A stretch of 64,000 nucleotides of DNA from Alteromonadaceae bacterium BrNp21-10 (GTDB lineage: Bacteria > Pseudomonadota > Gammaproteobacteria > Enterobacterales > Alteromonadaceae): contig JAUHQD010000006.1 of the NCBI GenBank assembly GCA_030418115.1, positions 62,001 to 126,000 of the forward strand. Reading direction: 5' to 3'. Position 1 is the stretch's first letter. Each line of letters begins with the position of its first letter. The translations under genes were made by a program, and so were the position numbers. The notes beneath the pieces are model-generated. The model worked only from the letters and a program-made list of their open reading frames with translations, was not told where the DNA came from and did no database searches. Below are positions 9,831-17,242 of the stretch, in pieces.

Positions 9831-11711
9831 TTGAAATTACACCATCTTGGATTCGCCATTAGTATGGCGATGAGTCTTCCGGCATTGGCTAATAGCCAAG
9901 CAAACGCAGACAACCTTGAAAATATTATTGTTACCGGCAGTTATAATGCCGTAGCACCAGCAAAAATCACTTCTTCCGCGATAGTGATGGAGCGTGATGC
10001 TCTACTAAAATTAAGCTCATTGAGTTTAGTGGATGCTTTACGCCAAGTACCTAGCTTGTGGGTAGAATCCCAAGGCGGCCCCGGCGGTTTAACCTCTATC
10101 GTTATGCGTGGGGCAGAAAGTAACCACACCCTAGTGTTGGTGGATGGCGTGCAGTTAAATGACCCCACCAATACCCGTGGTGGTTCGGTTGATCTTAATC
10201 ACATTAATATCCAATCCATCAAACGGATTGAAATCATTCGTGGTGCACAGTCATCGGTTTATGGCTCTGATGCCTTAGCTGGGGTTATTCACATCATCAC
10301 CATGGAGCCAGGCAGTGACACCCAAATGAGCGCATTTGCCAACATTGGCAGTGATGATTTTTACAGTTATGGCGCGGCGCTTTCGGGTTCAGTCAATAAT
10401 ATTGGCTATTCGCTACGTGCCCAGAAAAAAGATGCCGGTGAGCCACTTAAAGGCAGCACCGCAGAAAACAGTGACGTGGTTGCCAAACTTAATTGGCAAA
10501 ACGATAGCCATCAGTTGGATTTTTCCTACCGTTATTTTGATGGCGAAAGCACCACCTACCCAGAACAAAGCGGCGGCCCAGAATTTGCCCTAAGTGATGA
10601 TTTGGATAGCAGTGATTACCGCAGTCAACAAGCCGCCCTTAACTGGCAATGGCAAGTTATGTCAAATTGGCTAAGCCGTGTATCCACTAGTTGGTTTAAT
10701 CGTGAAGATGATTATCAATCCCCCGGCATCGTGCCCTACAACGCTGTACCGGCGAACAGCGCAGAAAGCGACTTTACGCGCACTACCGTTACTTGGGTGA
10801 ACACCCTAGGTGACCAAGAAAGCTTGTGGGCCAACGTTGGTTTAGAAACCAAAAAAGAAGAAGGTGTGAGTGACGGTTACTTGGATTTTGGTTTTCCGTT
10901 TCCAACCGCTTTTGACTTAGATCGCCGTATCGACAGTGCCTTTGTTAACGTCAATGGTGTAGTAGCCGAAAAGCTACTGCTACAAGCCAGCGTACGCCAT
11001 GATGATGCCGAAGGTTTCGATGCTGATAACAGCCTGCAATTGGGCTTACGCTATCAGTTGAATGACAACATCAGCCTATTGTTAAGTCGTGGTGAAGGTT
11101 TCAAATTACCGAGCTTTTTTGCCTTAGGCCACTCGTTAGTGGGTAACCCAGACTTACAACCGGAAACCTCAGTCACATTAGAAGCGGGAATCGAATGGCA
11201 AAGCGCGCAAATCAGCGCCTCAGCTAACTACTTCGATAATGAATATCGTGACCTAATCGACTTTGATGCCGAACTGTTCACCAACGTTAACCGCGCCAGT
11301 GTAGATATCAGCGGTGTTGATGGTCATGTGCAATGGCAATCTGTAGATAAAGAGTGGCAAGTTAACGCCCAGTTTAACTACAGCGATGTTGATGCCCCCA
11401 ATCCGCTCAATGGTCGCCCTAAAATTACTTTAGGCAGCTCAGTCGGTTACAGCCCCGCTGGAGCGTTAAGTTATAACCTACAAGCCTTATGGGTAGACGA
11501 ACGTTACGCCACCAGCTTGTACAGCGGCGAGCCGCAGCAGCTAACCCTAGATAGCTATGTGCGACTGGATGCCAATGTGCAGTTTCAATATGACGCCCAT
11601 TGGTTGTTCTCGTTACAGCTGAATAATATTACTGATAGTGATTATCAAAATGACATTGGCTTCAAGGCCAATGGCCCAGGGGTTTATGCTGGCGTAAGTT
11701 ACTCAATGTAG
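9831..11711 (+). CDS. TonB-dependent outer-membrane receptor (BtuB-like size)
   Basis: 626-residue outer-membrane transporter with a TTG start preceded by GAGG and a signal peptide ending at LPALA. The plug domain covers about residues 30-155 (LVLVDGVQLND, IKRIEIIRGAQSSVYGSDAL). The remainder is an alternating beta-strand barrel with a conserved GEGFKLPSFF segment. The length and plug resemble BtuB, but no cobalamin riboswitch fits in the 69-base spacer upstream. Position after the sugar-oxidising genes suggests it imports their substrate. The last residue is Met rather than the usual aromatic. Confidence 0.85.
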   Translation: MKLHHLGFAISMAMSLPALANSQANADNLENIIVTGSYNAVAPAKITSSAIVMERDALLKLSSLSLVDALRQVPSLWVESQGGPGGLTSIVMRGAESNHTLVLVDGVQLNDPTNTRGGSVDLNHINIQSIKRIEIIRGAQSSVYGSDALAGVIHIITMEPGSDTQMSAFANIGSDDFYSYGAALSGSVNNIGYSLRAQKKDAGEPLKGSTAENSDVVAKLNWQNDSHQLDFSYRYFDGESTTYPEQSGGPEFALSDDLDSSDYRSQQAALNWQWQVMSNWLSRVSTSWFNREDDYQSPGIVPYNAVPANSAESDFTRTTVTWVNTLGDQESLWANVGLETKKEEGVSDGYLDFGFPFPTAFDLDRRIDSAFVNVNGVVAEKLLLQASVRHDDAEGFDADNSLQLGLRYQLNDNISLLLSRGEGFKLPSFFALGHSLVGNPDLQPETSVTLEAGIEWQSAQISASANYFDNEYRDLIDFDAELFTNVNRASVDISGVDGHVQWQSVDKEWQVNAQFNYSDVDAPNPLNGRPKITLGSSVGYSPAGALSYNLQALWVDERYATSLYSGEPQQLTLDSYVRLDANVQFQYDAHWLFSLQLNNITDSDYQNDIGFKANGPGVYAGVSYSM

Positions 11712-11737
11712 ATTTGTTGCTATCGCAATACTTTTGG

Positions 11738-11766
11738 AAGCCCAGTCTATTCACTGGGCTTTTTTG
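11738..11766 (+). terminator. rho-independent terminator of the receptor gene
   Basis: AAGCCCAGT (11738-11746) pairs with ACTGGGCTT (11753-11761), followed by a T-run. It closes the cytochrome/receptor transcription unit immediately before the repeat-bounded island. Confidence 0.85.
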
Positions 11767-11951
11767 TTGGCTGCGCCAGTGTTTATTCCGTTCGTCCAGA
11801 GTCACAGGATTGCTTGCGTCGACTTATTTTCCATCAATGATAAAAGTTTTGTAGGTCGGTGTTTACGCCGACGATTTTTATAGGCTGCGCCTACGGCATC
11901 CTGCCTTTTTTACTTCGGACGTCCAGTCCTCCGCCCTACGGGCCGCACACA

Positions 11952-12129
11952 AACAAGTATGGAACTTGTTTGAACATCTATGATGGCTTTCAAAAAAAGT
12001 GAGCCACATGGAAGTGGCGAGTAAAAGTGCGTTCACAAGATTTGTTGGAACAAATCAGAACAGCTTCAGCTGACCTGCGAAGCAGGTGAACCACAAGGAT
12101 GTGGTGAATAAAATTGTTCCTACAATTTT
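11952..12129 (+). other. train of short hairpins, several with GGA in the loop
   Basis: Consecutive perfect stems: AACAAGT-ATGGA-ACTTGTT (11952-11970), GCCAC-ATGGAA-GTGGC (12003-12018), GATTTGTT-GG-AACAAATC (12039-12056), CAGCT-TC-AGCTG (12061-12072), ACCTGC-GAA-GCAGGT (12073-12087), ACCACA-AGGA-TGTGGT (12090-12105), AAAATTGT-TCCT-ACAATTTT (12110-12129). The 12090-12105 hairpin contains ACAAGGATGT, which fits the known CsrA/RsmA in vitro consensus ACARGGAUGU displayed in a loop. Whether the region is transcribed is not shown by sequence. Confidence 0.6.
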
Positions 12130-12222
12130 GTCACCGACGGCTCCATGCAGCGCAAGCCTATTTGAAGGGAGCCAAATAGGCGAAAGCTCCTTTTGCTCCG
12201 GCAACTTGCTTAATCCATTTTT

Positions 12223-12321
12223 AATTCATTCTGCTGATATCGAACCAGCGTGATGCAGCGTCCCTGCAAGGTGCACGCCTTGGCGCAACGTCGTGTTGCG
12301 CCATTCTACGCAGAATAAATT
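12223..12321. other. three-way-junction fold, copy 1
   Basis: The outer arm AATTCATTCTGC (12223-12234) pairs with GCAGAATAAATT (12310-12321) with one mismatch. Hairpin P2 is GCGTG (12248-12252) with CACGC (12274-12278), with an inner TGCAG/CTGCA. Hairpin P3 is TGGCGCAAC (12281-12289) with GTTGCGCCA (12295-12303). The same architecture recurs at 25394-25506 and 45405-45518 with compensatory changes. Confidence 0.7.
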
Positions 12322-12542
12322 AAACATGGGCAAGTTGAGTCGCAGTTTTCCGAACTGTAAGTCCTGAATAGCGGTCAGCTGATCTGAAGCAGAATATCGT
12401 TAACTGTGAAAGGGGAATAGGGCCACTCTTCGCTTGGCAAGGGGGAATATACGTTTATGGTTAGTGTTGTTTCTTATTTAATGTGTATCTGACCTTTTTT
12501 ATTTTATCTACTATATAAGCAGAACACCTTCACTCCTGGCTT

Positions 12543-12606
12543 GTCCAACAATAGGATTAAGTCGTGGTTCGCTGTCGCTCACACGACCTATCCTTATTTA
12601 TTAGGC
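12543..12606 (-). other. attC site 1 (3' end of the hydrolase cassette)
   Basis: On the plus strand, core GTCCAAC (12543-12549) faces ATTAGGC (12600-12606). The inner arms AATAGGAT and ATCCTTATT pair with one unpaired A, and GTCGTG/CACGAC closes the inner stem. An imperfect palindrome with an extrahelical base is the hallmark of integron attC sites. The stop codon of the hydrolase gene (12601-12603) lies inside one core. One core base departs from GTTRRRY (A for G). Confidence 0.72.
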
Positions 12607-13347
12607 TTTTTTTAGCTCAGAACAAGATAGTCCGTTTAAGTAACTATTTATTAAGACGTTAATCTTTTCTTTTAACCACACAGGGCCAAAATCAGCAATG
12701 TCGTTATGTTTTGCTCTAGGAACTTTTACTACGCAACTTCCATACTTTTCTTGTTCAACTTCTGTTGGCAATACACCTTTATCAGCTGGGAAATCACTAG
12801 CCCGTATAGATAGGATTTGGAAATCACTATTACGAGGTAAAGGAACACGCCTATGATCTAGCGTAATAATTCTTTGAATATAACTCTTATTTTCATTACC
12901 TAACCATGCTGAGATATCACCACCGTTAGAGTGACCAATTAGTGTCAATTTTTCAAAGTCGTACTCATTAAAACGTATACTCAATGAACCTTTTAAGAAG
13001 TCTAATGTTTTTGCACCACGACTCCAATTTTTACTTCGTGTTTTATATAGATCACCAGAAACAGATAAGGCTGGATCACTTGGCAGCTCATGTCCTATTG
13101 CAACGACAAAATAACCTAGTTTGTTAAGTTGCTTAGATAAGAAAGTATACTTTAAGTGCGATACTCCATATCCAGCACTTAAAAAGGCAACAGGACACTT
13201 TGATTGAGTAGAACATGTCTCGATATTCTTAGGAAAAGTAATTTCTATTGGAATTGTTCTATTTCTGACTTCATCATAAATTGTTTCTGCATTTAGACTA
13301 TTAACCCAACACACAATTAATATTGCGCTCCCTTTTAGATACTTCAT
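12601..13347 (-). CDS. exported alpha/beta hydrolase, cassette-borne
   Basis: 248 residues with signal peptide MKYLKGSAILIVCWVNSLNA. GHSNGG is the nucleophile elbow (Ser), preceded by a VAFLSAGYGVS oxyanion-type loop; a late His (RAKHNDIADF) could complete the triad. The family covers dienelactone hydrolase, PET-hydrolase and lipase-like enzymes, and the substrate is unknown. The start is 14 bases after the GTTAGGC core of the preceding attC, with AGGAG between, and the stop lies inside the next attC: standard cassette layout. The gene is clearly AT-rich compared with its neighbours, which fits transfer. Confidence 0.78.
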   Translation of the reverse strand: MKYLKGSAILIVCWVNSLNAETIYDEVRNRTIPIEITFPKNIETCSTQSKCPVAFLSAGYGVSHLKYTFLSKQLNKLGYFVVAIGHELPSDPALSVSGDLYKTRSKNWSRGAKTLDFLKGSLSIRFNEYDFEKLTLIGHSNGGDISAWLGNENKSYIQRIITLDHRRVPLPRNSDFQILSIRASDFPADKGVLPTEVEQEKYGSCVVKVPRAKHNDIADFGPVWLKEKINVLINSYLNGLSCSELKKA

Positions 13348-13360
13348 AACTCTCCTGAAA

Positions 13361-13421
13361 GCCTAACGCCCGCCATCAGCCGAGCGAGGTACGAGCGTCG
13401 GTTGCATGGCATTGTTATAGC
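13361..13421 (-). other. attC site 2 (between hydrolase and SDR/Ada cassettes)
   Basis: Read on the minus strand the site ends in GCGTTAGGC (canonical GTTRRRY core, complement at 13361-13367) and begins CTATAAC (13414-13420). The inner arms GCCAT (13372-13376) and ATGGC (13406-13410) pair with an extra base on one side, and CCGA/TCGG extends the stem. The stop codon of the upstream gene (13415-13417) falls within the first core. Confidence 0.85.
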
Positions 13422-14272
13422 GCAACCGGTTCATCACGCATTTTTTCCCATGTTTGTACCATAAGCTTCTTGGTTGGTCCCCAGCGATACCCCCCCAGCG
13501 CGCCACTCCGCTGTATAACCCGGTGACAGGGGATCAGCAAAGCAACTGGATTTGCTCCAATAGCGTTACCAACAGCCCTTGCAGACCTGGGTGCGCCGAG
13601 TGATCTGGCTACTTCGGCATAGCTGGCCACAGCGCCCGGTGGTATTTTCAACAAAGCACGCCACACGGCGATCTGGAAATTTGTCCCTGTCACATGGAGC
13701 GACAGCGGACCTTGCCCGGAAGCTCTGTCACTGCTAAAAAAAGCATCAATAGCGTGTCGCGTAGATGCCAAACTTTCTCTGATCGAACTGAGAGGCCAAT
13801 CGTTATGCAAGTCATCCAGTAACTCTTCCACGCTATTGACGTCCATAAACGCTACCCGGCAAACACCACGCAGGGTTACGGCCACAAACATGGGCCCGAG
13901 TGGGGTCGGATGTACTCCATACTCGATCTGTACGTACTTACCTCGATTTTTATACTCGCCGGGGGTGACTGCTTCCAGCTGCACAAAGTGATCATGCAAC
14001 CTTGAACTGCCGCTTAATCCAAGCTCATGTGAGACATCAAGCAAGGAGCGAGAATTATCCAGCAATCCTTTGCCCCGCTCCAATGTCAGGACCTGTAAAA
14101 AGCGCTTCGGTGTAGTACCTGCCCAACGACAAAACAGCCTTTGAAAGTGATACGGACTCAGATGCACATGGGCGGCTATCTCTTCAAGGCTGGGCTGATC
14201 AATTGCCCTATCAACCAAATAGGCCATAGCGCTTGCGATTCGGTCATAATCTGACATGGGCCGGCCTCTCAA
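13415..14272 (-). CDS. AraC-type HTH fused to O6-alkylguanine DNA methyltransferase (Ada-like)
   Basis: 285 residues. The N-terminal part (about 5-105) is an AraC double HTH (LEEIAAHVHLSPYHFQRLFCRWAG). The C-terminal part (about 115-275) is a methylated-DNA-protein cysteine methyltransferase with active-site IPCHRVIQ and helix-turn-helix segment VASYAEVARSLGAPRSARAVGNA. The zinc-binding phosphotriester domain of full Ada is absent, as in many Ada-like proteins. It repairs O6-alkylguanine and may also regulate. It overlaps the upstream SDR gene by four bases (ATGA), so the two are translationally coupled in one cassette. GC appears higher than in the flanking cassettes, suggesting a different origin. 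Confidence 0.88.
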   Translation of the reverse strand: MRGRPMSDYDRIASAMAYLVDRAIDQPSLEEIAAHVHLSPYHFQRLFCRWAGTTPKRFLQVLTLERGKGLLDNSRSLLDVSHELGLSGSSRLHDHFVQLEAVTPGEYKNRGKYVQIEYGVHPTPLGPMFVAVTLRGVCRVAFMDVNSVEELLDDLHNDWPLSSIRESLASTRHAIDAFFSSDRASGQGPLSLHVTGTNFQIAVWRALLKIPPGAVASYAEVARSLGAPRSARAVGNAIGANPVALLIPCHRVIQRSGALGGYRWGPTKKLMVQTWEKMRDEPVAL

Positions 14273-15033
14273 ACACGATTTATAGATACACCGCCATCGA
14301 CCAGCATTGCAGATCCCGTGGTGAAGCTGGATGCATCGGAGGCAAGGTACAAGGCAGATTGGGCAATTTCATCTGGTGTCGCCATACGCTTAAGAGCGTG
14401 CAGATTATGCACAAATGCCAATGCTTCTGGCGTATTGGCAAACTCACGTCCCGCCGGCGTATCAGTACCACCGGGCAAAAGGGCATTGACCCGGATATTC
14501 TGAGGCCCGTGCTCTGATGCCAGCACTTGAGTCAGTCCAATAAGTCCCGCCTTACTGGCTGCGTAGGCTGCCATGCCTGGCATACCTGCGGTGTAACCAA
14601 CGAAGGTAGAGGTGAAAATTAACGAACCTCCTTTTCGGGCAGCCATGGCAGGCAACTGGTACTTTGCGCCCAAAAATGCGCTGGTTAAGTTGGTCGCAAT
14701 AACTTGATTCCAGTCTGTGAGCGACATCTCCGAGACAGGGCCCATAGCCCCCAGAATGGCAGCATTGTTAAAAGCGATATCCAGGCCTCCAAAGTGGCTT
14801 ACTGCCTTATCTACCAAAGCTTTGGCAAAAGCTTCTTCACCAACATCACCGGCGAGTGCCAGTGCCTGCCCACCTTCCGTGTTGATTAAGTCCACCAGTT
14901 CATCAAGCTCCTTCTGTCGCCTTGCAGCCACCACCACGGCAGCACCTTCTCTCGCAAAAAGCTTCGCGGCTGCGTAGCCAATGCCGGTACTGGCACCGGT
15001 AACAATAGCGACTTTGTTGGCAAGTATGTTCAT
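14269..15033 (-). CDS. short-chain dehydrogenase/reductase
   Basis: 254 residues, the normal length for a classical SDR. The cofactor motif TGASTGIG (about residues 13-20), NNAAILG, and the catalytic Ser/Tyr/Lys arrangement FTSTFVG...YAASKAG are all visible. The C-terminal SFTTGSAMLVDGG is typical. The substrate cannot be told from sequence. It is the first gene of a two-gene cassette with the Ada-like gene and is preceded by about 110 bases after attC site 3, long enough to hold its own promoter. Confidence 0.88.
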   Translation of the reverse strand: MNILANKVAIVTGASTGIGYAAAKLFAREGAAVVVAARRQKELDELVDLINTEGGQALALAGDVGEEAFAKALVDKAVSHFGGLDIAFNNAAILGAMGPVSEMSLTDWNQVIATNLTSAFLGAKYQLPAMAARKGGSLIFTSTFVGYTAGMPGMAAYAASKAGLIGLTQVLASEHGPQNIRVNALLPGGTDTPAGREFANTPEALAFVHNLHALKRMATPDEIAQSALYLASDASSFTTGSAMLVDGGVSINRV

Positions 15034-15145
15034 CGATTATTTCTCCTAGCACTGCTGACAATTAAAGGGCATATGCCCAAACAGCTGTCATATTAGAAGG
15101 CGAAATGATTACTGCCGACCCGAATCTTGCTGAATTTCAATTGCG

Positions 15146-15247
15146 CTATAACGCCCCGAATAACCTGTGCGAACTTGCGTTTTGGCGGGAACCGCCAGCG
15201 AGTTTGCATCAGGCCACGCAGTGGCTTTGTTTATTGGTTTGTTAGGT
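15146..15247 (-). other. attC site 3 (between SDR/Ada and small membrane protein cassettes)
   Basis: CTATAAC (15146-15152) and GTTAGGT (15241-15247) are the outer cores. The inner arms CCGAATAA (15156-15163) and TTATTGG (15231-15237) pair with one unpaired G. The 60-plus-base centre contains further small hairpins such as GCCAC-GTGGC. The stop codon of the gene at 15242 is inside GTTAGGT. A size of 102 bp is within the range of attC sites. Confidence 0.82.
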
Positions 15248-15616
15248 GTCATCGCGCTTATTGTAGAAATAAATACCCACACATATGAATGCAATCAAGT
15301 AAATGACGAAAAAGCCTGGATCTTCCTCATAAATAACCGTACCGGCCCTACCAGGCATCTCTCCATAGTATATGGCCAACAATATCGACATAGACCAAAC
15401 AACTAGAACTCCCCATCTGGCTGACTTTTTACCTTTTCTTATAGGGAGTTTCGAGTGGCGTTTATTAACTTTACTAGAAACCCCGTTTTTCCTATTTTCA
15501 ATTTCTTTTTTAACTCTATTGTATCTGTCTGGATATGAATACCTATCGATGTGAGCCATTACATCAAGTAATTCGTCATCGGTATATAATGAATAATCTG
15601 GTTCTGATTTTGTCAT
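15242..15616 (-). CDS. small membrane protein of unknown function, cassette-borne
   Basis: 124 residues. A charged N-terminal helix (about 1-50: YTDDELLDVMAHIDRYSYPDR) is followed by a basic linker and two hydrophobic segments (about 70-85 and 100-117), with a short charged tail. No family was recognised. The start lies 9 bases after a GTTAGGT core (complement 15625-15631) and the stop is inside attC site 3, so it is a complete cassette by layout. Base composition is AT-rich compared with the core genes. Confidence 0.65.
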   Translation of the reverse strand: MTKSEPDYSLYTDDELLDVMAHIDRYSYPDRYNRVKKEIENRKNGVSSKVNKRHSKLPIRKGKKSARWGVLVVWSMSILLAIYYGEMPGRAGTVIYEEDPGFFVIYLIAFICVGIYFYNKRDDT

Positions 15617-15624
15617 CCAATGAC

Positions 15625-15631
15625 ACCTAAC
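15625..15631 (-). other. attC/attI-like core half-site at the start of the array
   Basis: GTTAGGT on the minus strand (ACCTAAC on plus) immediately precedes the first cassette gene. I found no second arm upstream within about 130 bases, only a small CGGC-AAAAA-GCCG hairpin, so this could be a former attI junction or a decayed attC. Confidence 0.45.
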
Positions 15632-15844
15632 AAATTATTAGACGGCAAAAAGCCGTATTTCGTGAATTAAAGAAATTTAGCATATTGCCTAACTTTTTGA
15701 TTGGCAATGTTTAAACGTACTCCCTAAATTATTGGGGGGATCAAATACGGCAAAATGCCTTGATCTTGCAAATACCCGGCATTCGCGTAGTGGCTGTGTA
15801 AATGAACATGATTTGTGGCTTTATCAATGTGTTCATTAGGTTTT

Positions 15845-15946
15845 GCATATTAAGCCAAGCTTGACGTTATCCCTTTTCAGTTTGTAAATGGTTTATGCAG
15901 AATAGCTGGCCGCTATTTGATACAGGATGACCGTTGGCGTAGCCAA
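15845..15946. repeat. hairpin repeat, inverted partial copy R1 (right border of island 1)
   Basis: Contains CCCTTTTCAGTTTGTAAATG, shared with 46311-46345, a GAATAGC/GCTATT hairpin, ACAGGATGA, and ends in TTGGC-GTA-GCCAA (15934-15946). It is oriented opposite to L1, so the island is flanked by inverted copies. The interval 15632-15844 before it shows only small palindromes, for example GATCAA/TTGATC around 15743-15769. Confidence 0.65.
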
Positions 15947-16116
15947 GAATAAAAAGTGTGAGTAAACAGCAATCGCCACAGGCTTTAGTAATAATGTAGA
16001 AAACCAGAAATATTCGTTGTTAATTTAGGCTAAATGTTAACTTCGTCATCTATTAATTATTGCCAAAATCCGCTAGAATCCGCGTCCTTATTTACCGTTG
16101 GTTATATTTATTCTTT

Positions 16117-17215
16117 ATGTTGGAAATCAATCCTCTACAAACCGCCATTCGCGATGTACGTGAACGCACCCTGACACTTCGGGGGTATCTTTGACTTCGA
16201 TCAAAAGCAAGAACGCTTAGAAGAAGTTAACCGCGAACTGGAAAGCTCGGAAGTTTGGAATGAACCCGAGCGCGCCCAAGCATTAGGCAAAGAAAAAGTG
16301 GCGTTGGAAAATGTCGTCGATACTATTCTTACCCTAGAACAAGGCGCTGATGATGTTGAAGGTTTACTGGAACTGGCCGTAGAAGCGGAAGACCAAGAAA
16401 CTTTTGATGAAGCTACCGCCGAGGCTGATGAATTGGTGGCCCAGCTAGAAAAGCTGGAATTTATGCGGATGTTCTCCGGTGCCAATGACATTAATGATTG
16501 TTATATCGATATTCAATCAGGCTCTGGTGGCACCGAAGCACAGGATTGGGCGAATATGCTGCTGCGTATGTATTTACGCTGGGGCGAAGCCAACGGTTTT
16601 AAAACAGAATTAATTGAAGTGTCCGATGGTGATGTGGCCGGTATTAAAGGTGCCACCATTCGTTTTGGTGGTGAGTACGGTTATGGTTGGTTGCGTACCG
16701 AAACTGGTGTACATCGCTTAGTGCGTAAATCACCCTTCGATTCGGGTAATCGTCGGCATACGTCTTTTGCTTCGGTGTTTGTTTACCCTGAAGTGGATGA
16801 TGATATAGAAATTGAGATCAATCCGGCGGATTTACGTATTGATACTTACCGTGCCTCGGGCGCTGGTGGTCAGCACGTTAACCGTACCGATTCGGCAATA
16901 CGTATTACCCATTTGCCGACGAACACGGTAGTGCAATGTCAAAACGACCGTTCACAGCATAAAAATAAAGCGCAAGCGATGAAGCAATTGAAGGCCAAGT
17001 TATACGAGCTGGAAATGCAAAAGCAGAATGATGAAAAACAAGCGCTAGAAGATGGTAAATCCGATATTGGTTGGGGAAGCCAGATACGTTCTTACGTATT
17101 GGATGATTCGCGCATAAAAGATTTGCGCACCGGTGTAGAAACCCGTAATACTCAGGCCGTGCTAGACGGTGGACTTAACAAATTTATAGAAGCCAGCCTT
17201 AAATCCGGGCTATAA
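16117..17215 (+). CDS. prfB: peptide chain release factor 2 (programmed +1 frameshift)
   Basis: RF2 recognises UGA and UAA and triggers peptide release. The ATG at 16117 opens 25 codons ending GGG TAT CTT, then in-frame TGA (16192-16194). A +1 shift at CTT-TGA-C continues as DFDQKQERL for 340 more residues, 365 in all, the same as E. coli RF2. An upstream CGGGGG provides the Shine-Dalgarno-like stimulator. The peptide anticodon SPF (in RKSPFDS) and catalytic GGQ (GAGGQHVNR) are intact. Low RF2 favours the shift, giving autoregulation. It lies 21 bases upstream of lysS, the usual pairing. Confidence 0.97.
16180..16195 (+). promoter_or_regulatory. prfB: RF2 programmed frameshift site
   Basis: CGG GGG TAT CTT TGA C: a Shine-Dalgarno-like G-run three bases before the slippery CTT, a poor-context UGA stop, then C. 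The downstream frame encodes the rest of RF2. This matches the known bacterial prfB recoding signal. Confidence 0.97.
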
Positions 17216-17242
17216 GCTGACGCTAATTGATCAGGAATGAAC

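Larger units (their letters stand above)
11767..12494. repeat. hairpin-rich dispersed repeat, copy L1 (left border of island 1)
   Basis: Non-coding block made of successive hairpins and related to blocks at 24821-25632, 45264-45602 and, inverted, 46281-46551 and 15845-15946. The outer end is TTGGC-TGC-GCCAG (11767). Inside are GGAC/GTCC (11917-11929), GCCC/GGGC (11933-11943), AACAAGT/ACTTGTT (11952-11970), GCCAC/GTGGC (12003-12018), a run of further hairpins to 12129, GCCTATTTG/CAAATAGGC (12156-12181) and a three-way junction (12223-12321). The inner end carries TTAATGTGTATCTGACC (12478-12494), also present in L2. No credible ORF lies within it. Confidence 0.8.

Noticed and set aside
11712-16116. 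A complete integron
   Set aside because: No tyrosine recombinase of the IntI type is encoded and no clear attI is visible, so only the term CALIN is supported.
16117-16194. prfB read as a broken gene because of in-frame TGA
   Set aside because: The stop sits in the canonical RF2 recoding context and the downstream frame is intact, so it is regulation rather than decay.
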